Assembly (NCBI GenBank): GCA_023415635.1
Contig: JAEZJV010000051.1
Span: 248,001 to 312,000 of the forward strand
Source: Bacillota bacterium
GTDB taxonomy: Bacteria > Bacillota > Clostridia > Lachnospirales > Lachnospiraceae
Length of the DNA stretch: 64,000 nucleotides
Direction: 5' to 3'
In this document: positions 51,295 to 59,724 of the stretch, piece after piece
Layout: each line of letters begins with the position of its first letter
Numbering within the stretch: the first letter of the stretch is position 1
Notes under the pieces: model-generated
Database searches by the model: none
What the model was told of the DNA's origin: nothing
The model's input: only the letters and a program-made list of their open reading frames with translations
Position numbers and translations under genes: made by a program

Positions 51295-52479
51295 ATGAGA
51301 GTTATACATGACGATTGTTTAAATAGTATGAGAGCTATGGAACAAAATACCATAGATATGATATATTTAGACCCACCATTCTTTACACAAAAGGAACATG
51401 TCCTTAGTGATAAAGAAGGCAAATTATATAATTTTTCAGACGAATGGAATTCTATAACTGATTATATCGATTACATAACTGAAAGATTAGTTGAAGCAAA
51501 AAGAATTTTAAAAGATAGTGGAAGTATATTTCTTCATTGTGATACTACCGCTTCACATTATTTAAAAGTTGCGATGGACAAAATATTTAATAAAGACAAT
51601 TTTAGGAGTGAAATTATTTGGTATTATAAAAGATGGTCTAATGCAAAAAATGGTTTACTTAATGCCCACCAGACTATCCTTTATTATACAAAGACTTCTA
51701 ATTATAAATTCAATAAAATATTTACCGACTATTCGCCTACAACTAATGTTGACCAAATATTACAAGATAGGGTAAGAAATGAAGATGGAAAAGCTGTATA
51801 CAAAACAGATGATGATGGTAATGTTATTTATACAAATGAAAAAAAAGGTGTCCCTTTATCTGATGTATGGGAAATTCCATTCTTAAATCCCAAGGCAAAA
51901 GAAAGAGTGGGATACCCTACTCAAAAACCCATACTATTATTAGAAAGAATTATCGAAATCAGTACAGATAGGGGCGATTTAGTCTTAGACCCATTTTGTG
52001 GAAGCGGTACTACTTTAGTTGCTGCAAGTTTAATGGGTAGAGATTATGTAGGTATTGATACTAATCCCGATGCCATAGAACTAACTAATAGAAGATTAGA
52101 TGAGCCAGTTAAAACCAATTCCTATCTTATGGAAAAAGGAAAAGATGCGTATATAACAAAATCTGATTATGAAAAATCTATATTAGATTATTTAGATTGT
52201 AATATAGTTCAACGAAATAAAGGGATAGACGCTATACTTAAAAAACATTATAATGGTAAATCTGTATCTGTAAGAATTCAAAAAGATGGCGAAAGCATTG
52301 AAGATGCTGTAAAGCTGCTACATAAAGCAAGCATAAAAAAAGATTGTAGTTATTCAATTTTGATTAAAACAAATAACTTATGTGGCTTTACTACCCTTAC
52401 AGTTCCTTCAAATGTGCTCATAATAAATAGTTATGATATAGCAATTCAAAAGTTTTTAGAAAGTAATTCAGAGAACTGA
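51295..52479 (+). CDS. Type II DNA methyltransferase (beta class)
   Basis: Partner of the endonuclease, protecting host DNA. The catalytic DPPF at residues 26-29 precedes the SAM-binding DPFCGSGTT at 232-240, an order that places it in the beta class of amino-methyltransferases. About 394 residues: the core ends near 270 and an additional 120-residue C-terminal domain (rich in Lys/Ser/Ile) follows. I prefer ATG 51295 (GGAG 7 nt upstream); TTG 51280 is possible and lies one base after the nuclease stop. A terminator follows at 52485. Confidence 0.85.
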   Translation: MRVIHDDCLNSMRAMEQNTIDMIYLDPPFFTQKEHVLSDKEGKLYNFSDEWNSITDYIDYITERLVEAKRILKDSGSIFLHCDTTASHYLKVAMDKIFNKDNFRSEIIWYYKRWSNAKNGLLNAHQTILYYTKTSNYKFNKIFTDYSPTTNVDQILQDRVRNEDGKAVYKTDDDGNVIYTNEKKGVPLSDVWEIPFLNPKAKERVGYPTQKPILLLERIIEISTDRGDLVLDPFCGSGTTLVAASLMGRDYVGIDTNPDAIELTNRRLDEPVKTNSYLMEKGKDAYITKSDYEKSILDYLDCNIVQRNKGIDAILKKHYNGKSVSVRIQKDGESIEDAVKLLHKASIKKDCSYSILIKTNNLCGFTTLTVPSNVLIINSYDIAIQKFLESNSEN

Positions 52480-52484
52480 TTATT

Positions 52485-52518
52485 AAAAGATGGCTGATTT
52501 TTAGGCTATCTTTTTTTC
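52485..52518 (+). terminator. Terminator after the methyltransferase
   Basis: AAAGATGGC and GCTATCTTT form a stem with a 10-nt T-rich loop and a seven-T tail. It closes the element's right-hand operon before attR. Confidence 0.75.
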
Positions 52519-52600
52519 TTAGTGATATATCTTTAGTTAAAGCAGATGAAAAGTCATAGATTTTTTTTCTGATATAAGCTTTAATTTTCAAATTTCTATC

Positions 52601-52656
52601 TATCTCCTCCCATTTTATTAATATTGCTACCTCTGCTCTGGTTGGCGGCGGTCAGG
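52601..52656 (+). other. attR: right element-host junction
   Basis: The element arm TATCTCCTCCCATTTTATTA and onward (52601-52627) is followed by T and the crossover AC (52629-52630), then native comM from 52631. Reverse-complemented, this arm matches the left arm (42091-42117) at 21 of 27 positions, and the axis of symmetry falls between the A and C of the crossover. Confidence 0.88.
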
Positions 52657-53324
52657 TACCTAAGCCGGGAGAAATCAGCCTGGCACATCTTGGAGTCCTA
52701 TTTCTGGACGAGCTTCCCGAATTTCAGAAGAATACCATTGAGGTTTTGAGACAACCACTGGAGGAGAAATCAGTTACAATAGCGAGACTGAAGGCTACCT
52801 ATCAGTATCCGGCGGGCTTTATGCTGGTAGCAGCAATGAATCCCTGCTCCTGTGGTTATTATCCGGATCGTAGCCGCTGTAACTGTTCAGTCCCCATGGT
52901 AAAGCGTTATCTGGGAAAAATATCACAGCCTCTGCTCGAACGGTTTGATATCTGCATTGAGGCATTACAGATGAATTATAAGGAGTTGCAGCAAAAGGAC
53001 AGGCAGGAGAGCTCGGCCATGATACGAAAGCGGGTTGAGGCGGCCAGAGATATTCAGCTGAGGCGGTACAAGGAAGAGAGTATTTATTTCAATTCACAGC
53101 TTACTCCAAGAAGTATTAAAAAATACTGTAAGCTTGAGCCGCTGGAACAAAAGCTTTTAGAGGAGGCTTTTGTCAAAATGAATTTCAGTGCCAGGGCATA
53201 TCACAGAATCCTGAAGGTGGCCAGAACCATTGCAGACTTGGATCATAGTGAGCGTATCACGGCAAAACATCTAAGTGAAGCAATTTGCTACCGGAGTATG
53301 GATCAAAAGTATTGGGGGGAGTGA
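52632..53324 (+). pseudogene. comM: comM 3' part, cut off from its start
   Basis: The C-terminal 230 codons of ComM, starting TSALVGGGQVPKPGEISLAH at the junction. It carries Walker B (VLFLDELPEF), the MNPCSCGYYPDRSRCNC segment and the Mg-chelatase C-terminal domain. It lacks a start and a ribosome-binding site; the first in-frame ATG is 52746. Joined to the 5' part it gives about 510 residues, the normal ComM length, so no host sequence was lost. Confidence 0.95.
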
Positions 53325-53332
53325 GGGCTGTC

Positions 53333-54454
53333 ATGGAGCATCGTATCTATAATTATTGGCTAAGTACCAGAAAGAATATCGGTCCGGTAAAAATCGAAGC
53401 ATTGCTTCAAATTTATGGGTGTGCCGAGGAAATATACCACACCTCAGGAGAAGTATTGGCAGACTGTAAGGAAAGCTGCCTCAATGATTCCGGGCAGAGA
53501 ATGTTTACGGAAAAAGATATTGCATCAGTGCTTTCCGGAAGGAATTCGAATATGCTACAGGAAGAATTCTACAGACTGACAGACGGTGGAATACAATTCA
53601 TAACAAAGGAAGACGAGGATTATCCCGATAAATTACGACAGATTTATGCTGCACCCTTTTCCCTTTATGTGAAAGGCTCATTGCCTGCAAAGGATACCAA
53701 ATGCCTTTCTGTGGTTGGTGCAAGAGACTGCTCCCAATATGGACAGGAGATGGCAAGGTATCTCGCCGGAGCTGTTGCGAAGGAAGGAATTTTGGTTATC
53801 AGCGGTCTGGCAAGGGGCATTGATACCTATTCTCATCAGGGAGCAATTCATGCAGGAGGGCTTACCTATGCGATTCTTGGTTGTGGAATAGATCAGTGTT
53901 ATCCGAGGGAGAATATTGGGCTTTATATGAAAATTCAACAGTATGGTGGGGTTTTATCGGAATATGCACCGGGAATAAAACCGTTACCGGGTAATTTTCC
54001 GATGCGTAACCGGATAATCAGCGGTCTCAGTGATGCGATTCTGATTATCGAAGCGAGATTAAAAAGTGGATCTCTGATTACGGTGGATATGGGACTGGAT
54101 CAGGGAAAGGATATCTATGCTCTGCCCGGGAGAGCTACAGATGCTCTCAGTGAGGGCTGTAACAATCTGCTTAAGCAGGGGGCTAAACCAGTGACAGCTC
54201 CCAAGGACATTCTGGAGGATCTGCTTCCGGGTTATAAGGAAATGTCAGGGGTATGCCATTCTGCAAAACAGATGCCAAGCGATCAGGAAAAGAAGATATT
54301 CTCCTGCCTGACTATCGATCCAAAGCATATAGAGGAGCTTGCTCTGCTTTCGGGGCTGCCAATCAATCATCTGATGGAGCAACTCATTACTTTAGAGCTA
54401 AAGGGACTTGTAAGACAGACCATGAAAAATTATTACTGTATAACGCGATGTTAA
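53333..54454 (+). CDS. dprA: DNA-processing protein DprA
   Basis: Loads RecA on incoming single-stranded DNA in transformation. The Rossmann fold has VVGARDCSQYGQEMARYLA, SGLARGIDTYSHQGAI, the signature GCGIDQCYPREN, EYAPG and RNRIISGLSDA; a C-terminal winged helix covers about residues 300-373. ATG 53333 follows GGGGGGAG. It begins 8 bp after the comM stop, so the insertion in comM separates dprA from the comM promoter. Function in recombination without competence is also possible. Confidence 0.95.
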   Translation: MEHRIYNYWLSTRKNIGPVKIEALLQIYGCAEEIYHTSGEVLADCKESCLNDSGQRMFTEKDIASVLSGRNSNMLQEEFYRLTDGGIQFITKEDEDYPDKLRQIYAAPFSLYVKGSLPAKDTKCLSVVGARDCSQYGQEMARYLAGAVAKEGILVISGLARGIDTYSHQGAIHAGGLTYAILGCGIDQCYPRENIGLYMKIQQYGGVLSEYAPGIKPLPGNFPMRNRIISGLSDAILIIEARLKSGSLITVDMGLDQGKDIYALPGRATDALSEGCNNLLKQGAKPVTAPKDILEDLLPGYKEMSGVCHSAKQMPSDQEKKIFSCLTIDPKHIEELALLSGLPINHLMEQLITLELKGLVRQTMKNYYCITRC

Positions 54455-54460
54455 GTTATC

Positions 54461-54489
54461 TTGCAAAATGGATAATGATGGTATAAAAT
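54461..54489 (+). promoter_or_regulatory. Candidate promoter downstream of dprA
   Basis: TTGCAA (54461-54466) and TAAAAT (54484-54489) with a 17-bp spacer. It lies at the start of the 374-bp gap before topA and could drive topA through a 320-nt leader, or the small open frame at 54593. Confidence 0.55.
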
Positions 54490-54592
54490 AAACCGAATGG
54501 TATTTGCTTTAATATACAGATAGAAGTATTACGAAAGGATAGCATTGTGATTTTCAACCTCACAATGCAGAGTGGTTATGAAATAATATTTC

Positions 54593-54763
54593 ATGCATAT
54601 TTTGTTCTATAAACAGGTAGGAATATTACATCGGCAAAGAAAAAATCTTGGATTACCCGAAAGAATTCCTTCTATTAATTATGAACAAACTATGGACGAA
54701 ATGAAAAAAAATAATAAACCGCTTGAAAATAAAGGAGAAATAGTATATGCTTCTTTTGTTTAG
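54593..54763 (+). CDS. Doubtful 56-aa open frame, possible gene remnant
   Basis: An open frame of 56 codons starting MHILFYKQVGILHRQRKNLG and ending ENKGEIVYASFV, in the gap between dprA and topA. It has no good ribosome-binding site but the coding pattern (helical, charged) is not random-looking. It may be the decayed C-terminal end of a lost gene. No family recognised. The rest of the gap holds only the promoter at 54461. Confidence 0.25.
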   Translation: MHILFYKQVGILHRQRKNLGLPERIPSINYEQTMDEMKKNNKPLENKGEIVYASFV

Positions 54764-54828
54764 AACCTAAGTAAAAGATTAGATTCTGATATCCATACAG
54801 CAAACATAGAAATGAGGGATTTACTAGC

Positions 54829-56883
54829 ATGCCAAGATATCTTGTTATCGTGGAATCACCAGCCAAGGCAAAGACTATCAAGAAGTTTTTGGGAGCAAAT
54901 TATGAGGTACTGGCCTCCAACGGCCATGTACGGGATCTGCCGAAAAGCCAATTGGGTATTGATATAGAAAATGATTATGAACCGAAATATATAACCATCA
55001 GAGGAAAAGGGGATCTGCTTGCTAAGCTCCGCAAGGAAGTGAAGAAGGCAGACAAGGTTTATCTCGCAACGGACCCTGACCGTGAAGGAGAAGCAATCTC
55101 CTGGCATTTGTTAAATACTCTGAAGCTGGAGGTAAAAGACTCCAGCAGAATAACCTTCAATGAAATCACGAAAAATGCTGTAAAGGCTTCCATCAAACAG
55201 GCCAGAGAGATTGATATGGATCTGGTTAATGCTCAGCAGGCGCGTCGTATACTGGATCGTATGGTGGGTTATCGAATCAGCCCGCTTTTATGGAGCAAGG
55301 TCAAACGAGGCTTAAGTGCCGGAAGAGTACAATCAGTAGCACTCCGTATCATATGTGACAGGGAGGATGAAATTGATGCCTTTGTTCCTGAGGAATACTG
55401 GAACCTGGAAGCAATGTTTGACATCAAGGGCAAGAAAAAACCTTTGATTGCGAAGCTAAATGGTGTAAAGCGTGACATCCGTAGCGAGACTGAAATGAAC
55501 GATATCATCAGGCGGCTTGAAAATGCCAGCTTTATTGTTAATGAAATTAAGAAGAGCGAACGTATCAGAAAAGCTCCGTTACCGTTTACCACCAGTACAC
55601 TCCAGCAGGAAGCTGCCAAGGCGCTGAATTTCTCTACCCAGAAGACGATGCAGCTGGCTCAGCAGCTGTATGAGGGTGTAGATATCAAGAATCACGGTAC
55701 AGTTGGTTTGATTACCTACCTCCGTACAGATTCCGTACGAATCAGCGACGAAGCGGATCAGGCTGCCAAGCAATTTATCAAGGAGCATTACGGTGAAGAA
55801 TTTGTAGCTCAGGAGGAGAATCTTGGTCGTACAGGAAAGAAGATACAGGATGCTCATGAAGCAATTCGTCCCACCTATGTGGAATTCACACCTGAGGAAC
55901 TCAAAAACTCCTTAAACAGAGATCAATTCAGACTTTATCAGCTCATCTGGAAGCGCTTTGCTGCCAGTAGGATGCAGGCAGCAAAATACGAGACAACGAC
56001 GATTAAGATAGACGCCAATGATTTTAGGTTTACAACTGTTTCATCAAAACTGGTCTTCGAAGGCTTTATGAGTGTCTACACACCCGAAGAGGAGGAGGAA
56101 GATACAGGTGCGACCTATGACAGTCTTGAAGAGGGGCAGAAGCTTTCTCTGATCAAACTGGATCCAAGTCAGCATTTTACTCAGCCTCCGGCACATTATA
56201 CGGAAGCTTCCCTGGTTAAGACCTTAGAGGAGCTAGGAATCGGAAGACCGAGTACCTATTCTCCTACAATAACGACAATTATAGCCAGACGCTATGTTGC
56301 TAAGGAGAATAAAAATCTGTATGTCACAGAGCTGGGTGAGGCCGTGAATAATATAATGAAAGCAGCTTTTCCGAGCATTGTGGATGTGAATTTTACAGCG
56401 AATATGGAATCCCTTTTGGATTGTGTGGAGGACGGAACAGTTACTTATAAAACAATTATCAGTAATTTTTACCCGGATTTAGAGGAAGCAGTAAATAATG
56501 CACATTTGGTGCTTGATAAAATACAGATTGAAGATGAGGTAACGGAGGAAATTTGCGAGGAATGCGGTAGAAACATGGTAATAAAATACGGCCCTCATGG
56601 TAAATTCCTTGCATGCCCCGGCTTCCCGGAATGTAAGAATACAAAGCCGTACCTTGAGAAAATCGGTGTGGAATGTCCTTTTTGTGGCAATGATATTGTT
56701 CTGAGAAAGACAAAGAAAGGGCGAAAATACTATGGCTGTATCAACAACCCCGCCTGCGAGTTCATGACCTGGCAGAAGCCCTCAGGAATCCGTTGTGAGA
56801 AGTGCGGAGGAATTATGCTGGAAAAGGGAAGCAAGCTGGTCTGCGACAATGATAAATGCGGACATGTCAGCCTAAAAATCTAA
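54829..56883 (+). CDS. topA: DNA topoisomerase I
   Basis: Type IA enzyme that relaxes negative supercoils. The Toprim domain (residues 1-115) starts YLVIVESPAKAKTIKKFLG and has the metal-binding DPDREGEA; the catalytic tyrosine is Tyr297 in GLITYLRTDSVRIS. Three C-terminal four-cysteine zinc fingers follow (for example CEECGRNMVIKYGPHGKFLAC). 684 residues, normal. topA-codY-flagellar genes is a common clostridial order. Confidence 0.97.
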   Translation: MPRYLVIVESPAKAKTIKKFLGANYEVLASNGHVRDLPKSQLGIDIENDYEPKYITIRGKGDLLAKLRKEVKKADKVYLATDPDREGEAISWHLLNTLKLEVKDSSRITFNEITKNAVKASIKQAREIDMDLVNAQQARRILDRMVGYRISPLLWSKVKRGLSAGRVQSVALRIICDREDEIDAFVPEEYWNLEAMFDIKGKKKPLIAKLNGVKRDIRSETEMNDIIRRLENASFIVNEIKKSERIRKAPLPFTTSTLQQEAAKALNFSTQKTMQLAQQLYEGVDIKNHGTVGLITYLRTDSVRISDEADQAAKQFIKEHYGEEFVAQEENLGRTGKKIQDAHEAIRPTYVEFTPEELKNSLNRDQFRLYQLIWKRFAASRMQAAKYETTTIKIDANDFRFTTVSSKLVFEGFMSVYTPEEEEEDTGATYDSLEEGQKLSLIKLDPSQHFTQPPAHYTEASLVKTLEELGIGRPSTYSPTITTIIARRYVAKENKNLYVTELGEAVNNIMKAAFPSIVDVNFTANMESLLDCVEDGTVTYKTIISNFYPDLEEAVNNAHLVLDKIQIEDEVTEEICEECGRNMVIKYGPHGKFLACPGFPECKNTKPYLEKIGVECPFCGNDIVLRKTKKGRKYYGCINNPACEFMTWQKPSGIRCEKCGGIMLEKGSKLVCDNDKCGHVSLKI

Positions 56884-57175
56884 TATAAATTTATAATATT
56901 TTTTGAAAAAATACAAAATTGGATATAATAATTAATAATTTGGTCATAATGTGCGTCAAAATAGCGAAAAGACTATTGTTTTTGGAGATAACATGTGATA
57001 TTATTAAAAAGGTGATACAATTAGAAACAATTACTAGTTGTAACGCTTCTTCCAATCATACTGATCGAAATACGCAACAAGCCTTGAGGGTTCGTACTTG
57101 TACTTCCTCGCAGTATTGAACCTTGTATATTGGAAGCCTAGAGGGGATCAGAATAAGCTGGGAGGAACTTAAGTA

Positions 57176-57949
57176 ATGAGTGTACAGTTACTAGATAAAA
57201 CAAGAAAGATCAATAATCTGCTGCATAATAATAACTCGCATAAGGTTGTATTTAATGACATCTGTGTAGTCCTTAGCGATATACTTGCATCCAATGTTTT
57301 GGTCATCAGCCGTAAGGGGAAGGTGCTCGGGGTAAAAAACCGTAGCGATATCAATGAAATCAAGGAATTGATTAAGGATGCTGTCGGCAGACATATTGAC
57401 AGTCTGCTGAACGAGAGACTCTTGAACATATTATCAACAAAAGAAAATGTCAACTTGAGAACGCTGGGGTTTGAGTTTGATAATGTTGACACCTATCAGG
57501 CAATTATTACACCCATTGATATAGCGGGTGAGAGGCTTGGTACACTTTTTATATATAAGAACGGTCCGCAATATACTTTGGATGATATTATCTTAAGTGA
57601 ATACGGCACCACAGTTGTAGGCTTGGAGATGATGCGATCCGTAAATGAAGAAAATGCAGAAGAGAACCGAAAGGTTCAAATCGTAAAATCAGCAATCAGT
57701 ACCTTATCCTTTTCGGAATTGGAAGCCATTACCCATATTTTTGAAGAATTAAAGGGTAATGAAGGAATACTGGTTGCCAGTAAGATTGCTGACCGAGTCG
57801 GTATTACCAGATCGGTGATCGTAAATGCACTTAGAAAATTTGAGAGTGCAGGGGTTATTGAATCCCGCTCCTCAGGTATGAAGGGGACCTATATCAGAGT
57901 TCTGAATGATGTAGTATTTGAGGAATTGAAAAATTTGAATAATCAATAA
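57176..57949 (+). CDS. codY: Global nutrient repressor CodY
   Basis: GTP- and branched-chain-amino-acid-sensing repressor controlling metabolism, sporulation and motility. The N-terminal GAF domain covers about residues 1-155; the winged helix has ASKIADRVGITRSVIVNALR followed by KFESAGVIESRSSGMKGTYI, a strongly conserved CodY stretch. 257 residues, normal. ATG 57176 has GGGAGGAA upstream. The 292-bp upstream gap has a TATAAT at 56924-56929 with only weak -35 partners, so a promoter there is uncertain. Confidence 0.97.
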   Translation: MSVQLLDKTRKINNLLHNNNSHKVVFNDICVVLSDILASNVLVISRKGKVLGVKNRSDINEIKELIKDAVGRHIDSLLNERLLNILSTKENVNLRTLGFEFDNVDTYQAIITPIDIAGERLGTLFIYKNGPQYTLDDIILSEYGTTVVGLEMMRSVNEENAEENRKVQIVKSAISTLSFSELEAITHIFEELKGNEGILVASKIADRVGITRSVIVNALRKFESAGVIESRSSGMKGTYIRVLNDVVFEELKNLNNQ

Positions 57950-57963
57950 TGGATTTGTTATGC

Positions 57964-58002
57964 AAAAGGATTTGTGGGGATTAAGTCCCATGAATCCTTT
58001 TT
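57964..58002 (+). terminator. Terminator after codY
   Basis: AAAAGGATTTGTGGG pairs with CCCATGAATCCTTTT with small mismatches, followed by a T run. It separates codY from the flagellar operon. Confidence 0.75.
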
Positions 58003-58171
58003 TAGTTTATGAAAATTTTATAAAGTCCTGGAAGGAGGTAATAAGAAAAAATTATTAACAGTCTTTTTTGATGAATATTTATGAAAGGAGGAAGTGTTAT
58101 CATTTGCCAAATCTACGGCAGATTTTATTTTTTGAGCCGGTAAGACGGCAGGTTTTTCTTGTAAAAACCAT

Positions 58172-58195
58172 AATAATACAAGCTATAGTATTATT
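58172..58195. repeat. Inverted repeat upstream of flgB promoter
   Basis: AATAATAC and GTATTATT form a perfect 8-bp inverted repeat with an 8-nt spacer, about 25 bp ahead of the flgB promoter -35. The 320-bp stretch 57950-58269 has the codY terminator, this repeat and the promoter; a GGAGG-rich segment at 58086 has no coherent gene after it. Confidence 0.5.
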
Positions 58196-58217
58196 CTACT
58201 AAATTTCTAAATATATC

Positions 58218-58245
58218 TTGTGTTTTCTTAAATATTTATTATAAT
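58218..58245 (+). promoter_or_regulatory. Promoter of the flgB flagellar operon
   Basis: TTGTGT (58218-58223) and TATAAT (58240-58245) with a 16-bp spacer, giving a leader of about 18 nt that contains only the flgB ribosome-binding site. Consistent with sigma-A control of early flagellar genes. Confidence 0.6.
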
Positions 58246-58269
58246 AATTGTATGGAAAGGAGTGCGCAT

Positions 58270-58659
58270 ATGATTGGCTCAAATGCATTTAATTACATTA
58301 ATGTTTTGAAAAAAGCAGCTGATGCCAGCTGGAAGAGGGACGAGATAATTGCGAATAACATCGCAAACGTAGACACACCGGGTTACAAGAGAAAGGATGT
58401 ACAATTCGAATCTTATCTGATGAGTTCCATGCTGGGAGACGGTTCTCTGGATCGCAGAGTAGCGAATGCGAAGCTTTCTTCGCTGGAGGCAACGGTTTAT
58501 ACGGATAATGCAGCACTCAGTTATCGTATGGACGGTAACAATGTAGACATCGATACCGAAACTGCTAATCTTGCAGAGAACCAGATTCGCTACTATGCCC
58601 TGATGGATTCGATGACTCAAGAATTCAGCCGTATCAAGAGCGTGTTGGCTACAAGGTAA
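58270..58659 (+). CDS. flgB: Flagellar proximal rod protein FlgB
   Basis: One of the rod subunits between the MS ring and hook. The rod motif NNIANVDTPGYKRKDVQFE near residue 32 is diagnostic. ATG 58270 follows AAAGGAG; an ATG at 58252 precedes this site and would coincide with the predicted transcript start. 129 residues, normal. First gene of the operon flgB-flgC-fliE-fliF-fliG-fliH-fliI. Confidence 0.94.
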   Translation: MIGSNAFNYINVLKKAADASWKRDEIIANNIANVDTPGYKRKDVQFESYLMSSMLGDGSLDRRVANAKLSSLEATVYTDNAALSYRMDGNNVDIDTETANLAENQIRYYALMDSMTQEFSRIKSVLATR

Positions 58660-58788
58660 GAGAGATGAGCGAAGGAAGGAGAAATTTTATTCTATGCTTC
58701 TTATTTCACTTCACATATAAGCAGGAAGCAGACGCAGCCTGACGCTAAGGGGATATCATGATAGTTTTATTGTATAGGAGGTAGGACT

Positions 58789-59226
58789 ATGTCGTTTATG
58801 AACGGAATGAATGTCAGTGCAAGCGGTATGACCGCTCAAAGACTCAGACTGGATATCATTTCTCAAAATATAGCAAATGTAAATACAACCAGAGATGAGA
58901 ATGGTAATACATACAGACGCAAGACAGTAGTGTTTGCTGAAAAGGACATCTCTCCTTTTGGAGCGGTTCTGATGAAGACCGCCGGAAGAGTCGGTAACGG
59001 TGTAAAGGTTACTGAGATTACAGAAGATACAGCCTCTGAGATGCGTAAGGTGTATGACCCCTCCCATCCGGATGCGGATGAAGATGGTTATGTGACCTAT
59101 CCAAATGTCAATGTCGTACAGGAAATGACAGATATGATCAGTGCCACTAGATCTTATGAAGCTAATGTTACTGCATTTAATGCAACAAAGAGTATGGCCT
59201 TAAAGGGTCTTGAGGTAGGAAAATAA
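58789..59226 (+). CDS. flgC: Flagellar rod protein FlgC
   Basis: Second proximal rod subunit. Motifs are SGMTAQRLRLDIISQNIANVNTT at the N-terminus, the family segment SHPDADEDGYVTYPNVNVVQ and the C-terminal helix EMTDMISATRSYEANVTAFN. 145 residues, normal. GGAGGT upstream. It lies 129 bp after flgB. Confidence 0.96.
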   Translation: MSFMNGMNVSASGMTAQRLRLDIISQNIANVNTTRDENGNTYRRKTVVFAEKDISPFGAVLMKTAGRVGNGVKVTEITEDTASEMRKVYDPSHPDADEDGYVTYPNVNVVQEMTDMISATRSYEANVTAFNATKSMALKGLEVGK

Positions 59227-59242
59227 GCTTTGGAGGTAATTC

Positions 59243-59554
59243 ATGAATATCAGTTCAATCGGTAATATTATGGATATAAACCAGTTGGCTGCAGGAGGAG
59301 CTGCAAAATCCTCTGAGAGCAGAAATGCAAGCTTCGAGAGTCTGTTCCAGGCTGCAGTGAATATGGTTCAGCAGACTAACGATTATACGAATGCTGCTGA
59401 GGAAGCAGAAACTGCCTATGCACTCGGTCTTACTGACAGCACCCACGATCTTCAGGTGGCCCAACAGAAGGCCAATCTTTCGTTACAATATACGGTCGCT
59501 GTACGTAATGCAGTCATGGATGCTTACAGAGAAATCATGAATCTGCAATTTTAA
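59243..59554 (+). CDS. fliE: Flagellar hook-basal body protein FliE
   Basis: Adapter joining the rod to the MS ring. The C-terminal part with DLQVAQQKANLSLQYTVAVR and DAYREIMNLQF is the FliE signature. 103 residues, normal. Begins 16 bp after flgC. A 343-bp non-coding insert follows before fliF. Confidence 0.94.
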   Translation: MNISSIGNIMDINQLAAGGAAKSSESRNASFESLFQAAVNMVQQTNDYTNAAEEAETAYALGLTDSTHDLQVAQQKANLSLQYTVAVRNAVMDAYREIMNLQF

Positions 59555-59620
59555 TATTAAAGTCAGTTAATATAAGATCGTCCAGGCAGCTAAGAATTAC
59601 AGCCGGAAAGCTTATGCTGA

Positions 59621-59643
59621 GAAAAGCACCGTCGGTGCTTTTC
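59621..59643 (+). terminator. Hairpin after fliE (terminator or attenuator)
   Basis: GAAAAGCACC and GGTGCTTTTC form a perfect 10-bp stem with a 3-nt GTC loop. The T content of the 3' arm gives a weak terminator. It lies inside the flagellar operon, so it may reduce or reset expression of downstream genes. Confidence 0.6.
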
Positions 59644-59648
59644 TGTTA

Positions 59649-59691
59649 GAGTATATTGCTATGCAGGCTTGTTCGCAATAGCGATATACTC
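59649..59691. repeat. Long inverted repeat in the fliE-fliF gap
   Basis: GAGTATATTGCTAT (59649-59662) and ATAGCGATATACTC (59678-59691) are complementary over 14 positions with one G-U pair in RNA, leaving a 15-nt loop (GCAGGCTTGTTCGCA) that resembles part of the tandem repeats just downstream. Confidence 0.8.
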
Positions 59692-59724
59692 CAGCAGAAA
59701 AACAGCGCAACGATTTCACGACTT

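Larger units (their letters stand above)
42090..52630 (+). mobile_element. Serine-integrase element inserted in comM (10,541 bp)
   Basis: An AT-rich integrated element that splits comM between codons for Thr and Ser in the conserved HHTITTSALVGGG region. Evidence: the two flanks rejoin in frame at the shared AC (42088-42089 and 52629-52630), and the abutted element ends form an attP with 27-bp inverted arms centred on that dinucleotide. Cargo: HEPN protein, HTH/replication-like genes, coiled-coil and terminase-like genes, orphans, two serine recombinases and an ApaLI-like restriction-modification pair. No capsid, tail, portal or conjugation genes are seen, so it is a satellite-like, mobilisable or decayed element rather than a full prophage. 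Confidence 0.92.

Noticed and set aside
42090..52630. Reading the element as a complete prophage or as a conjugative element
   Set aside because: No portal, capsid, tail, lysis, relaxase or type IV secretion genes were found among its genes.
56919..57119. 66-codon open frame between topA and codY
   Set aside because: No ribosome-binding site, no recognisable domain, low-complexity AT-rich start; probably chance.
58081..58250. Possible c-di-GMP riboswitch ahead of flgB
   Set aside because: The GCCGGTAAGACGGCAGG segment is suggestive, but the conserved GEMM core and tetraloop receptor are not there and the flgB promoter lies downstream of it.
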